From: Chloroflexota bacterium | Lineage (GTDB): Bacteria > Chloroflexota > Anaerolineae > Anaerolineales > Villigracilaceae | DNA length: 51,038 bases | Direction of reading: 5' to 3' | NCBI GenBank assembly: GCA_016234555.1 | Contig: JACRBJ010000053.1 | Span: 1 to 51,038, forward strand | Shown: one piece after another, positions 8,675 through 16,939 of the stretch | Numbering within the stretch: the first letter of the stretch is position 1 | Layout of the letters: each line of letters begins with the position of its first letter | The notes under the pieces: generated by a model | The model's input: the letters and a program-made list of their open reading frames with translations, nothing else | Told to the model about the DNA's origin: nothing | The model's database searches: none | Position numbers and translations under genes: made by a program

Positions 8675-10429
8675 TCAAATCAGCATAAGCTTTTGGTTGA
8701 CTTCCAGCGCCATTGCCTCCTGCCGAAGTTCCTGCTTGAGGGTCTCAACGTACTCGACCACTTCGGTCATGTGTTTATCCAGCGCGGACTGGCTGCAATA
8801 GCTGCGGACAAGGTGAATCTGCTCCTCCACCAGTCCACTCCCCTGACTGTTCCACACCCCCTGCACATCCTCAAGGGTGGCGCCGCCAAAAAGCCTGCCC
8901 ATAAATGAAAGCGTTTTTCCCACATGAGGGGATGTATCCGCATGTTGATTCACACTGGTGGTCGTGGGGATGTAAATGCCAATCTGGCTGGTATACCCCA
9001 GCAGGCTGAATATCTCCTCCACAACCTTGGTCAATGGTTTGGGCAAATTCTCCACGCGGCGTTCGGCAATCGGTAGCAGGTTGTCCAGAAAAGGAATGAC
9101 AAAATCCGGGGAGGGATTATCCAAATTATCCGAAGTTTCGGGAGTGACATGGTTGACGATGGTAAACAGGCGAGTCCTGTCGGCGCGAATGTATGGTTTG
9201 AACGAGGCAATGACCTTTTGCGCATGTTCCCAATCCTCCCGCTGCGACGACGTCACCATCACGATTTGGGATGCGCTGCGAATCAGGTCGCCCAACTTTT
9301 GGGCAAGTTCCCAGGAAATACAGGCAACGATATTCTTGTATTGCGCACCCGCCTGATCCAGGACAAAGGTCACCTGCGCCAGTTCGGGAATATCCACACT
9401 GCTTTGGGGTTGGAGGATTTTAAAACCGCCGGGGTGGTCATACACTTCACTGGAAGAGGGAAAGCCATAAACGGAAGACAGATCCTCCCCGGAGAATTCG
9501 ACGTAAGCTGTGGCATCCTTGCTGGACGGCGCAATCATGAGCGCCATGGCATTGGCTACGGTATGCGCACCAAAATGCCTTCCCGTGCTGACCACCAAAA
9601 AAAGGCGGGAGTCGTTGAACTTATTTGCCAACCTTGTGTTGGTGGACGTTAAACGATGCGCCAATGTCCTTGCCAGTTCTATGGCAATCCCAACGTGCCT
9701 GACAAGCATTGCATCGAAATCATCCTTGTTGATGAAAAAAATTTCCACGGGCGTAAATGCCGTAATGGTGGCGGATATGCTCTGCCCTGTCAACAGCCCG
9801 CTTTCACCGAAAAAATCACCCTGCTCCAGGTATCGGATCAAATTATAAGTTCCACTGCTCGAAAGGTTGGAGACCCCCACCATGCCGCTTTTAATGATGA
9901 AAAAGGATTTGGCAAGGTCACCCTGACGCACGATCACCTCATTGCGCGAGTAGTGCTCCTGTTTGAACTGACGGCTGAGCAAGCCAAGATCTGTTTCAGA
10001 AAGGCTCTTGAACAGGGGCAACTGACGCAAAAAAGCCGCGCCATCGAGGCTGAGTGCATTCCACAATTCCCTGGGCAGGTTGCCACTCTTGTTGACAGTC
10101 TCTGCGAACTTGACGCGATAAAAACTCCCTCCATCCGTCAATACTTCATGAACATAGCCGTTGTCCTTTAAGGCGGTCAACTCCTTGACGATCTGTAACT
10201 GGTCGATCCCCAAAGCCTGTTGAATATCGACAATGGACGCCTGCCGTTGATGGGACAGGTAGGTGATTATTTTTTGTTGCCCGCTGGACATAAAAAGGAT
10301 TTCGCTTGGCTTCAGCCCACCCACTGGCTGCGCGGCGGCAGGTGGATTCTTCCCACGCGCCCACCGACGTTTCACCCCGCTTGTCAGGCTGTCCAGGTTG
10401 TATTCAGAATTTGAGTCGGTCTGTGCCAT
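8675..10429 (-). CDS. Winged-helix / cNMP-binding protein with degenerate MinD-like domain
   Basis: 584 residues. After a polar N-terminus, residues about 45-108 look like a winged helix (GQQKIITYLSHQRQASIVDI, then LGIDQLQIVKELTALKDNGY). Residues about 130-255 are a Crp-type cNMP-binding domain (GDFFGESGLLTGQSISATIT; Ser stands where the canonical binding Arg usually is). From about 275, RLFLVVSTGRHFGAHTVANA aligns in register with the P-loop strand-helix of the operon's MinD proteins, but the GxxGK core is lost (FGAH). What follows reads like the rest of such a fold without the catalytic residues. The last 110 residues are unrecognised. SD AGGGAAG precedes the ATG. I infer an ATP-independent adaptor or regulator in the MinD complex. 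Confidence 0.65.
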   Translation of the reverse strand: MAQTDSNSEYNLDSLTSGVKRRWARGKNPPAAAQPVGGLKPSEILFMSSGQQKIITYLSHQRQASIVDIQQALGIDQLQIVKELTALKDNGYVHEVLTDGGSFYRVKFAETVNKSGNLPRELWNALSLDGAAFLRQLPLFKSLSETDLGLLSRQFKQEHYSRNEVIVRQGDLAKSFFIIKSGMVGVSNLSSSGTYNLIRYLEQGDFFGESGLLTGQSISATITAFTPVEIFFINKDDFDAMLVRHVGIAIELARTLAHRLTSTNTRLANKFNDSRLFLVVSTGRHFGAHTVANAMALMIAPSSKDATAYVEFSGEDLSSVYGFPSSSEVYDHPGGFKILQPQSSVDIPELAQVTFVLDQAGAQYKNIVACISWELAQKLGDLIRSASQIVMVTSSQREDWEHAQKVIASFKPYIRADRTRLFTIVNHVTPETSDNLDNPSPDFVIPFLDNLLPIAERRVENLPKPLTKVVEEIFSLLGYTSQIGIYIPTTTSVNQHADTSPHVGKTLSFMGRLFGGATLEDVQGVWNSQGSGLVEEQIHLVRSYCSQSALDKHMTEVVEYVETLKQELRQEAMALEVNQKLMLI

Positions 10430-10615
10430 TGCACTTCCCTGGGAATAAAACTACACCGTAAAAAGTTTTCTTACCTTGCATGCTCAATTCCAGGCTGGAA
10501 CAGCCCCAACTATTTGAAATCCAACCGTCTGGACCTGGTTTGCATTCCGGAAGCAAAGCCTTCCATCTCGAACAGAACTCCAAATGCTTTCTTCCGGAAC
10601 CATCGTTCAAGGAAG

Positions 10616-11377
10616 CTACTCGGCAAGTATGCGCTTTACCAATTGTTGATAGATCTTTGTTACGGGGTGGTCGGGATATTTGCTGGAAAAGACACCCGAA
10701 CTTGCCAGGGTCATCAAATCATCCGAGTGTGGGATGACAGCGGCGACTTCGCAATCATAGATGGCTTCGACATTTTGCTTGATGCCGCCCATCAATTTTT
10801 CGGGGACTTTATTCACCATCAAAAACATCTTCGGCACATCAAGCTTGCGGGCAACCTCCACCGTCACGCTGGTTCCCTGATAATCCTGCTGGTCCGGGCG
10901 CAGGATCAGCACCAGCACGTCAGAAATGGCAATCGAGAGGAGGGTCTCCTCGCTCAGTCCCGGATGGGTGTCTATCATAAGCAGGTCGAGACCGAGTTTC
11001 TTGATCAACGCCTCAAAGCCGTCATTAAGCAGCCCAACGTCGTAGCCTTCGCGCAACACACGGGCTATCTCGCCCGCTTTGATGCTGGAAGGAATAAGGA
11101 AGACCCTGCCCTTCATATTATCGCCCAGAGACGGTGTGACATCGTGGGCGGTCTCTTCGATGGCGCATTTGCCCCAAAGATAGTCATTCAAGGACTTCCC
11201 ATTTTCCATCGAGTCTTCATCAAGCCCAAAAAGGACGTGAATTCCCGGCGATTGGATATCCGTATCCACCACCCCGACTTTCAATCCCTGCGCGGCGCAA
11301 AGATAGGCAAGGTTGGCAGTGGTGTTGGATTTCCCGGTACCGCCGCGAAAAGAATGAACAGAAATTATCCTGGACAT
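10616..11377 (-). CDS. MinD/ParA-like ATPase B
   Basis: 253 residues. The ATG at 11377 is set by a strong SD (GGAGGA, 6 nt upstream) and by the family start MSRIISVHSFRGGTGKSN. The deviant Walker A is RGGTGKS, with Arg replacing the signature Lys. DTDIQSPGIHVLFG and MIDTHPGLSEETLL are the switch and Walker B regions. LNDYLWGKC is shared with ATPase A. It is the first gene of the minus-strand operon and is followed by a 186-bp spacer before the cNMP-binding gene. Its promoter should lie in 11378-11671, where there is a palindrome (11448-11462). The two ATPases are paralogous and could form homo- or heterodimers. Family is certain; cellular role is unknown. Confidence 0.87.
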   Translation of the reverse strand: MSRIISVHSFRGGTGKSNTTANLAYLCAAQGLKVGVVDTDIQSPGIHVLFGLDEDSMENGKSLNDYLWGKCAIEETAHDVTPSLGDNMKGRVFLIPSSIKAGEIARVLREGYDVGLLNDGFEALIKKLGLDLLMIDTHPGLSEETLLSIAISDVLVLILRPDQQDYQGTSVTVEVARKLDVPKMFLMVNKVPEKLMGGIKQNVEAIYDCEVAAVIPHSDDLMTLASSGVFSSKYPDHPVTKIYQQLVKRILAE

Positions 11378-11447
11378 GTTGCTTCCTCCGTGCAAAAAGT
11401 AGGACCGCTGGTTGCGATGCTCTTCGATATAAACGAGATATGAATGC

Positions 11448-11492
11448 TGGTAAATTTTACCACCTTACGCCAAAGAACCGATTGGTAAATTT
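11448..11492. promoter_or_regulatory. Palindrome plus repeated half-site upstream of the MinD operon
   Basis: TGGTAAATTTTACCA (11448-11462) is a perfect 15-bp palindrome around a central T. The sequence TGGTAAATTT occurs again at 11483-11492, 35 bp from the first. Both sit in the divergent spacer between ATPase B (start 11377) and the prolyl-tRNA-editing gene (start 11672), 70-115 bp upstream of the MinD start. This is the geometry of a dimeric regulator operator with an accessory half-site. No regulator can be assigned. Confidence 0.35.
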
Positions 11493-11671
11493 GCCCGGCC
11501 GTCCAATCCACAAAGACGGGTCGGAGTGGGTTGTCGTCCATCCATTTCCACCCCGAAACTTCCGTTCAGGGTATAAAATTGAACGAGTCAGGAAGAATCA
11601 ACCCGATTTTCCCTAGGCACAATGCCGGTTGCGTGTCAACTCAAACACACAAGGATCACGCCAGGATAAAA

Positions 11672-12163
11672 ATGTTCACATCGGAGCAGGAATTTCTCAA
11701 GTTTTTGGAAGCCAATCATTTTATTTTCGAGCGCTTCGAGCATCCCGCGGTGTTCACCTGCGAGGAGGCTGAACTGCATCGTCCGAACCGACCCGCTGTC
11801 AGCACGAAGAACCTTTTCCTGTGCGATAAAAAGGCGCGGCGATTCTTTCTGGCAGTGACCGCCTGCGAGAAAACCGTCAAACTGGATGAATTGCCCGCGC
11901 AGTTTGGAGTCTCGCATTTACGGTTTGCCTCAGAGGAAAACCTGATGCGCCTGCTGGGCTTGACCCGCGGTGCGGTGACGATGATGGGGCTGGTAAACGA
12001 CACCGAACTCAAGGTTGAGTTGTGGATCGATGAATACATCTGGCAGGGGGAATATTTTCAAAGCCACCCACTGGTGAATACCGCCACGCTGGTGATTTCC
12101 AAATCGGAGTTGATGCGGTTCTTCGAGCTGACTGGACACACGCCAAAGTTTTTTCAAGGATAA
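11672..12163 (+). CDS. YbaK/ProX-type aminoacyl-tRNA deacylase (PrdX-like)
   Basis: A 163-residue stand-alone tRNA-editing domain (Pfam tRNA_edit family). VSTKNLFLCDKKARRFFLAV carries the invariant Lys of ProX/PrdX proteins. FASEENLMRLLGLTRGAVT is the typical substrate-pocket stretch with Gly-x-Val-Thr, and the protein ends near WQGEYFQSHPLVNTATLVIS. Such enzymes hydrolyse mischarged Ala-tRNA(Pro) or related species in trans to prolyl-tRNA synthetase. The start ATG at 11672 follows CAGGAT and matches the family length; an open frame reaching back to 11531 has no family sequence. It probably forms a two-gene unit with the deacetylase 3 bp downstream. Confidence 0.85.
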   Translation: MFTSEQEFLKFLEANHFIFERFEHPAVFTCEEAELHRPNRPAVSTKNLFLCDKKARRFFLAVTACEKTVKLDELPAQFGVSHLRFASEENLMRLLGLTRGAVTMMGLVNDTELKVELWIDEYIWQGEYFQSHPLVNTATLVISKSELMRFFELTGHTPKFFQG

Positions 12164-12166
12164 ACA

Positions 12167-13057
12167 ATGAACCCAAACCCACTACTCAAAAAACTCGGTT
12201 ATTCAGATAACGACCGCCTCGTCATCATCCACGCCGACGACATCGGCATGTGCCACGCATCCGTGCAGGCATTCAAGGATTTGTGGGAAGTTGGAATCAT
12301 CACCTCAGGCGCGGTGATGGTTCCATGCCCGTGGTTCCCTGCCACGGCACAGATGTGCCGCGAGAATCCACAGATGGACATGGGAGTTCATGCCACGCTC
12401 AACGCGGAATGGGATATCTATCGCTGGGGACCTGTTTCGACACGGGATCAGTCGTCGGGTCTGATGGATGAACAGGGATATTTTCCCCAGGATCCCAAGG
12501 CGATCTATCAAAACGCGAAACCCGAAGCGGTTGCCGCCGAAATCAACACGCAGATCGAACTTGCGCTGTCGGCTGGGATCGACGTGACGCATGTGGATTC
12601 GCACATGGGCACGGTTATGAATCTTTTATTTGTGCAATCGTACGTCCAGTCCGCCGCGAGTCGGCTGCTACCCAACATGCTCCCGCGAGTCAACGCCAGT
12701 GGCGTTGAGATGCTGGGGGTCAGCGCGACAGACTTGCAGACCTATGCGCCCGTGATGCGACAAATCGAGGCTCAGGGAGTGCCAATGGTGGACGGGATAT
12801 TTGCCATGCCGTTGGAGCATGACATCGATCACGTCGGCGTTGCGAAGGAGTTGTTGGGCGAACTGCCCGTTGGGGTCTCGCATTTTATTCTGCATCCCTC
12901 GGTGGACACACCCGAACTGCGCGCGATCTGTCCCGACTGGCGGGCGCGGGTGGCAAATTATCACGCGTTCATGAGCGATGAAGTGAGGAAGTTTATCGAG
13001 CGGGAAAACATCAAACCCATCGGCTACCGTCAAATCCGCAACGTGATGAGGAGTTGA
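12167..13057 (+). CDS. YdjC/ChbG-family carbohydrate deacetylase
   Basis: A 296-residue YdjC-family (TIM-barrel-like) metal-dependent deacetylase. Metal-site motifs are VIIHADDIGM (Asp), GVHATLNAEW (His) and THVDSHMGTV (His). The C-terminal FILHPSVDTPELRAICPDW and RVANYHAFM stretches are typical of the family. Known members remove acetyl groups from N-acetylated sugars such as chitobiose or diacetylchitooligosaccharides. The substrate here cannot be told, and the absence of chitobiose-transport genes nearby argues against a strict ChbG role. It starts 3 bp after the tRNA-editing gene and ends 19 bp before the stop of the convergent HD-GYP gene. Confidence 0.87.
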   Translation: MNPNPLLKKLGYSDNDRLVIIHADDIGMCHASVQAFKDLWEVGIITSGAVMVPCPWFPATAQMCRENPQMDMGVHATLNAEWDIYRWGPVSTRDQSSGLMDEQGYFPQDPKAIYQNAKPEAVAAEINTQIELALSAGIDVTHVDSHMGTVMNLLFVQSYVQSAASRLLPNMLPRVNASGVEMLGVSATDLQTYAPVMRQIEAQGVPMVDGIFAMPLEHDIDHVGVAKELLGELPVGVSHFILHPSVDTPELRAICPDWRARVANYHAFMSDEVRKFIERENIKPIGYRQIRNVMRS

Positions 13058-13076
13058 GCCTGTCCGATGAAGCGTC

Positions 13077-16000
13077 TCAACCGTTCTCGATATATTTCAG
13101 GAAGATCTCGACAATCTGCGGGTCGAAGTGTTTCCCGCTTTCGTCCCTGAGATATTTTCGCGCTTTTTGTTTTGTCCATTTTTTGCGATAGGTGCGGTCG
13201 TTGGTCAGGGCATCCCATACATCCACAACGGCGAAGATACGCGCCGCAATGGGGATATGATCCCCTTTCAATCCCTGGGGGTAGCCCGTGCCATCCCACT
13301 TTTCGTGATGACAATACGGGATGTCAAGGGCATCCTTCAGGTAGGCAATCGGCAGCAACATGTCACGCGCAAACTGCGGATGCTGACGCATGACCACCCA
13401 TTCCTCATCGGTCAATTCCCCTTCCTTGAGAAGGATCGAATCCGGTACGCCCATCTTGCCGATGTCATGCAGGAGCGCCCCGCGGCGGATGGCTATCAGT
13501 TGGGATTCGCTCACCCGCATGGCGCGCGCCAGTTTCAAGGTCAGTTCCGTCACCCGCAGTGTGTGACCCTCGGTTTCGTGGTCACGCAAATCCAAAGCCC
13601 GCGACCATCCCTCGATGGTGGCATCGTAGGCAAGGCTGAGGTCCATGTTGGCTCGCTGGAGGTCCCCGAAAAGCTGGGTGTTGTCGATGGCAATTGCCGC
13701 CTGACCGGCGAACGCCTCCAAAAACTCGACCCATTCCATATCGGGAGTGAATTCCCTGCGGCAATACACTTCCAAAACACCTTTTATCTCCCCTTTTACA
13801 ACCAGCGGCACGCACCAATAACCAAGAAAGCCCTCCGCCTTCCAAAGTTTTCCAAGCTGGGGGTTTTGTCGCACCGCTTCAAAGTCAAGCGTCATGCTCG
13901 ACCGATGTTCCATGATGACGCGCCCGGCAAGACTGGCGCTCAAGCTGAAATTTTCGAACAGGAGGGTATGAAAACCACGCCCGGCAACCAGTTCCAGCAT
14001 GTTCGTGCCTGCGTGCAGCAAAAGCACATCAGCGGCATCCACATTCAGCTGAGTGATGGTGTGGGTCAGCAGAATGTTGAGCGTCAGTTGCATATCGCGG
14101 CTGCTGGAAATTGCCTGATCCACCGCGCGCAGGGCATTCAGTTGATCGAGGCGTCGAACGGTTTGCTCGTGCAGCTGCATACGCTGCAAGGCGGCGCCCG
14201 TCATTTCAGAGAGGATCGACAAGAGGCGGATTTCATCCTTATTGAGTTCGCGTTCGCCCGGCACGGAGACAAGCATCACTCCCAATGTCTGCTGCGAGGT
14301 GCGGATGGGCAGGCAGGCACCGCCCCAGCCGGGCGGCACATAACCGCGCGAGACCTCGCGTGTAACAGGGTCGCTTGCAAACTCGCGCGAGATGTGGATT
14401 TCTCCGCTGGCAAACACCCTGCCCGAAATTCCTTCGTGGATGCCCTGCGGCGGTTCGGGTACCTGAGCGAGCCAGCCGCGCGTTATCACCTTGTCGAATT
14501 CGTTGGTGTTCCTGTTGTACAATTCAATGGAGCCATGCGAGGTGTCGAGGATGGCAAGCGCCTCATCCAGCACGATTGCCAGCATTTCATTTTGCTTCGA
14601 AACCGCGCGAAGGATAAGGGAAATGCGGTTGAGGGTCTCCAATTCCATGACACGACGACGTGTTTCCTTGAAGAGACGTGCATTCTCGAAGGCGCTGGCT
14701 GCCTGGTTTGCCAGTGTGGCAATCAGGCGTTCATCCGCCTCGCTGAAAGCGTCCCGCCGTTCATCCTCGATGCTGATTACGCCAATAACGCGTTCTCCCA
14801 ACTTCATCGGAACGTAAAGCCCGGAGCGAATACCGGGATACGCCTCGACATAACGCGGGACTTTTGTCACGTCGCCCGAACGAACAGACTCCCCATGCTG
14901 GATCACCCAGCCGCTCACGCCCTGCCCCGCATGGGTAATTAGTGTCCTGAATTGTTCCCGCATGTTCCGCCTTGCCTCGCTGTTCTGTAGTCCCGGTCTA
15001 TTAAAGTCCAGCAATTCCAGGCTTTCGTCTTCGGGATGATACAGGCGAATGCGCGTATGACGCCAGTTCAGTTTTTGCTCCAACAGTTCGAGGACTTTCT
15101 CGCCGATCTCGTTCGGGGTCAACAATTGACTGAGAGTCAACCCGCTTTGGTAGAGCATTTCCAGTTCCGCCACGCGCTGGCGCGTTTCTTCAAACAGGCG
15201 TGCATTCTCCAGCGCGCCTGCAGCCTGATTCGCCAGGGTGACAATTAGTCGCTCATCCGCCTCACTGAAGGCATTTGGTTGTTCGCTTTCGACACCGATC
15301 ACCCCAATCCTGTGGCTTCCCATCTTCATCGGGACATAAAGCCCCGAACGGATGCCGGGATAAGTCTCTATGTAATGAGGATCGCTGGTTACATCATTTC
15401 TACGAACCACACTGGAGGTTGAGAGTGCCCAGCCGGTCAACCCGTTTCCGGAGTTGGCGATAATCCGGTTGAAACGCTCCTCGACTGCACGTTTGTCTGC
15501 TTCGTCTTTCAAACCCGGCTGGTTGAAATCCAGCAATTTCAAGCTGTCATCCTGCGTGTTATACAGGCAGATCGAGGTATGATGCCAGCCAAGTTTTTCC
15601 CTTAGCAATTCGATGATTTTCTCCCCGATTTCCTTTGGATTCAACAACTGGCTCAGCGCCAGTCCGCTCTCATATAACATTTCAAGTTGGGATACACGCT
15701 GGCGGATATCCTCCTCGGCATGTTTGCGTTCGGTAATATCATACATCACCCCCTGCCAGAAGAGGGGGATGCCATCCTGGCTTTGGATCAGGACAGCCTC
15801 GTCACGAATCCATATCACACGCCCATCACGTGTCACGACACGATATTCGGTCAGAAATGGTTCGCGAGTTGCCGAGGTATGACGGTCAACCCCCACCACA
15901 GTTTCCAGGTCTTCGGGATGGATTATCTTTTTCCAGAAGTTGTGGTCCCGCATCCATTCGTCGGCTGTATAGCCGGTCAATTTTTCCAATTGTTTGCTGA

Positions 16001-16877
16001 TATATGTGGTTTCGCGAGTCTCTGCCGACTCGGTGTATACGATTGCCGGCACCTGCTCCACAAGGGCGCGCAATTCCGCCTCGGAGGCGGCAAGCGCCTG
16101 TTCCGCCTGCTTGCGCGCGGTAATATCCTGTTTAATGACAATAAAGTGACTGACCGCGCCATCGTCATTTCTCAACGGCGTGATGGTTCCCTCCTCCACG
16201 TACAGGCTGCCATCCTTGCGACGGTTGATCAACTCACCATGCCAGACCCTGCCAGACAGAATGGTCTCCCACAGATCCCGGTAAAAAGCCTGGTCATGTA
16301 CACCCGACTTAAGAAGATCGCGCGGGTTTTTGCCAATGGCTTCCTCCAACGGGTAGCCGGTAAGCGCGGTAAATGCAGGGTTTGCGCTTTCGATATTGCC
16401 CTCACGATCCGTGATAAGTATCGCATTGGCGGCGGCATTCAAGGCTGAGCTTTGCAGCAACAACTGTTCCTGGTTTTTTCTGCGTTCCCGCCTCATTTCA
16501 GCCTGTTCAAGTTCGCGCTCCACAGCAGGGATAAGCCGCGTGAGATTCCCCTTCATCAGGTAATCCTGCGTGCCCGCCCTCATCATGGATACGGCTGTTT
16601 CCTCGCCCATGGTCCCCGATACCACAATAAAGGGAATGTCCAAGCCTGTTTCCATGAGAATTGCAAGCGCGCCTTCCCCACTGAATTGCGGCAGACTGTA
16701 ATCCGAAATGATGACATCCCAAGGCTGTCTTGCCAGGGCGGCGCGCATCTGGTCGGCGGTTTCGACCCGTTCGTAAACCGGAGTATATCCGTCCTTTTTC
16801 AACGCGTGCACCAACAGCTGGGCGTCGTTCTCCATATCTTCCACGATCAGGACGCTAAGTGTTTTTTGATTCTTCAT
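13077..16877 (-). CDS. REC-PAS-PAS-GAF(x4)-HD-GYP c-di-GMP phosphodiesterase
   Basis: 1266 residues from the ATG at 16877 (MKNQKTLSVLIVEDMEND); a 38-codon upstream extension is poorly supported. The order is a receiver (about 5-120, phospho-acceptor Asp in VIISDYSLPQFSG), PAS (145-265), PAS (270-400), four GAF domains (about 400-1085; the first two share RSGLYVPMKMG/LG motifs) and a C-terminal HD-GYP. The HD-GYP is intact: GHTLRV, LLHDIGKMGVP, HHEKWDGTGYP. HD-GYP proteins hydrolyse c-di-GMP to pGpG or GMP. It is the last gene of the signalling operon, so the operon both makes and degrades c-di-GMP. The GAF pair may bind small molecules or a chromophore, but no conserved bilin-binding Cys was identified. 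Confidence 0.92.
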   Translation of the reverse strand: MKNQKTLSVLIVEDMENDAQLLVHALKKDGYTPVYERVETADQMRAALARQPWDVIISDYSLPQFSGEGALAILMETGLDIPFIVVSGTMGEETAVSMMRAGTQDYLMKGNLTRLIPAVERELEQAEMRRERRKNQEQLLLQSSALNAAANAILITDREGNIESANPAFTALTGYPLEEAIGKNPRDLLKSGVHDQAFYRDLWETILSGRVWHGELINRRKDGSLYVEEGTITPLRNDDGAVSHFIVIKQDITARKQAEQALAASEAELRALVEQVPAIVYTESAETRETTYISKQLEKLTGYTADEWMRDHNFWKKIIHPEDLETVVGVDRHTSATREPFLTEYRVVTRDGRVIWIRDEAVLIQSQDGIPLFWQGVMYDITERKHAEEDIRQRVSQLEMLYESGLALSQLLNPKEIGEKIIELLREKLGWHHTSICLYNTQDDSLKLLDFNQPGLKDEADKRAVEERFNRIIANSGNGLTGWALSTSSVVRRNDVTSDPHYIETYPGIRSGLYVPMKMGSHRIGVIGVESEQPNAFSEADERLIVTLANQAAGALENARLFEETRQRVAELEMLYQSGLTLSQLLTPNEIGEKVLELLEQKLNWRHTRIRLYHPEDESLELLDFNRPGLQNSEARRNMREQFRTLITHAGQGVSGWVIQHGESVRSGDVTKVPRYVEAYPGIRSGLYVPMKLGERVIGVISIEDERRDAFSEADERLIATLANQAASAFENARLFKETRRRVMELETLNRISLILRAVSKQNEMLAIVLDEALAILDTSHGSIELYNRNTNEFDKVITRGWLAQVPEPPQGIHEGISGRVFASGEIHISREFASDPVTREVSRGYVPPGWGGACLPIRTSQQTLGVMLVSVPGERELNKDEIRLLSILSEMTGAALQRMQLHEQTVRRLDQLNALRAVDQAISSSRDMQLTLNILLTHTITQLNVDAADVLLLHAGTNMLELVAGRGFHTLLFENFSLSASLAGRVIMEHRSSMTLDFEAVRQNPQLGKLWKAEGFLGYWCVPLVVKGEIKGVLEVYCRREFTPDMEWVEFLEAFAGQAAIAIDNTQLFGDLQRANMDLSLAYDATIEGWSRALDLRDHETEGHTLRVTELTLKLARAMRVSESQLIAIRRGALLHDIGKMGVPDSILLKEGELTDEEWVVMRQHPQFARDMLLPIAYLKDALDIPYCHHEKWDGTGYPQGLKGDHIPIAARIFAVVDVWDALTNDRTYRKKWTKQKARKYLRDESGKHFDPQIVEIFLKYIENG

Positions 16878-16939
16878 GTCATATACTCGTTTGTTTAAAG
16901 GCGTCTTGTGGGTGGGTCGACGGAAATACAGGTTCCCGT

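Noticed and set aside
10539..10557. Small hairpin between ATPase B and the cNMP gene as a terminator
   Set aside because: Stem is short and bulged (TTTGC-A-TTCC/GGAAGCAAA) and no T-run follows on either strand.
13128..14942. Plus-strand open frame of 604 codons
   Set aside because: It lies wholly antisense to the GAF/HD-GYP gene, has no recognisable domain, and its composition mirrors the opposite strand.
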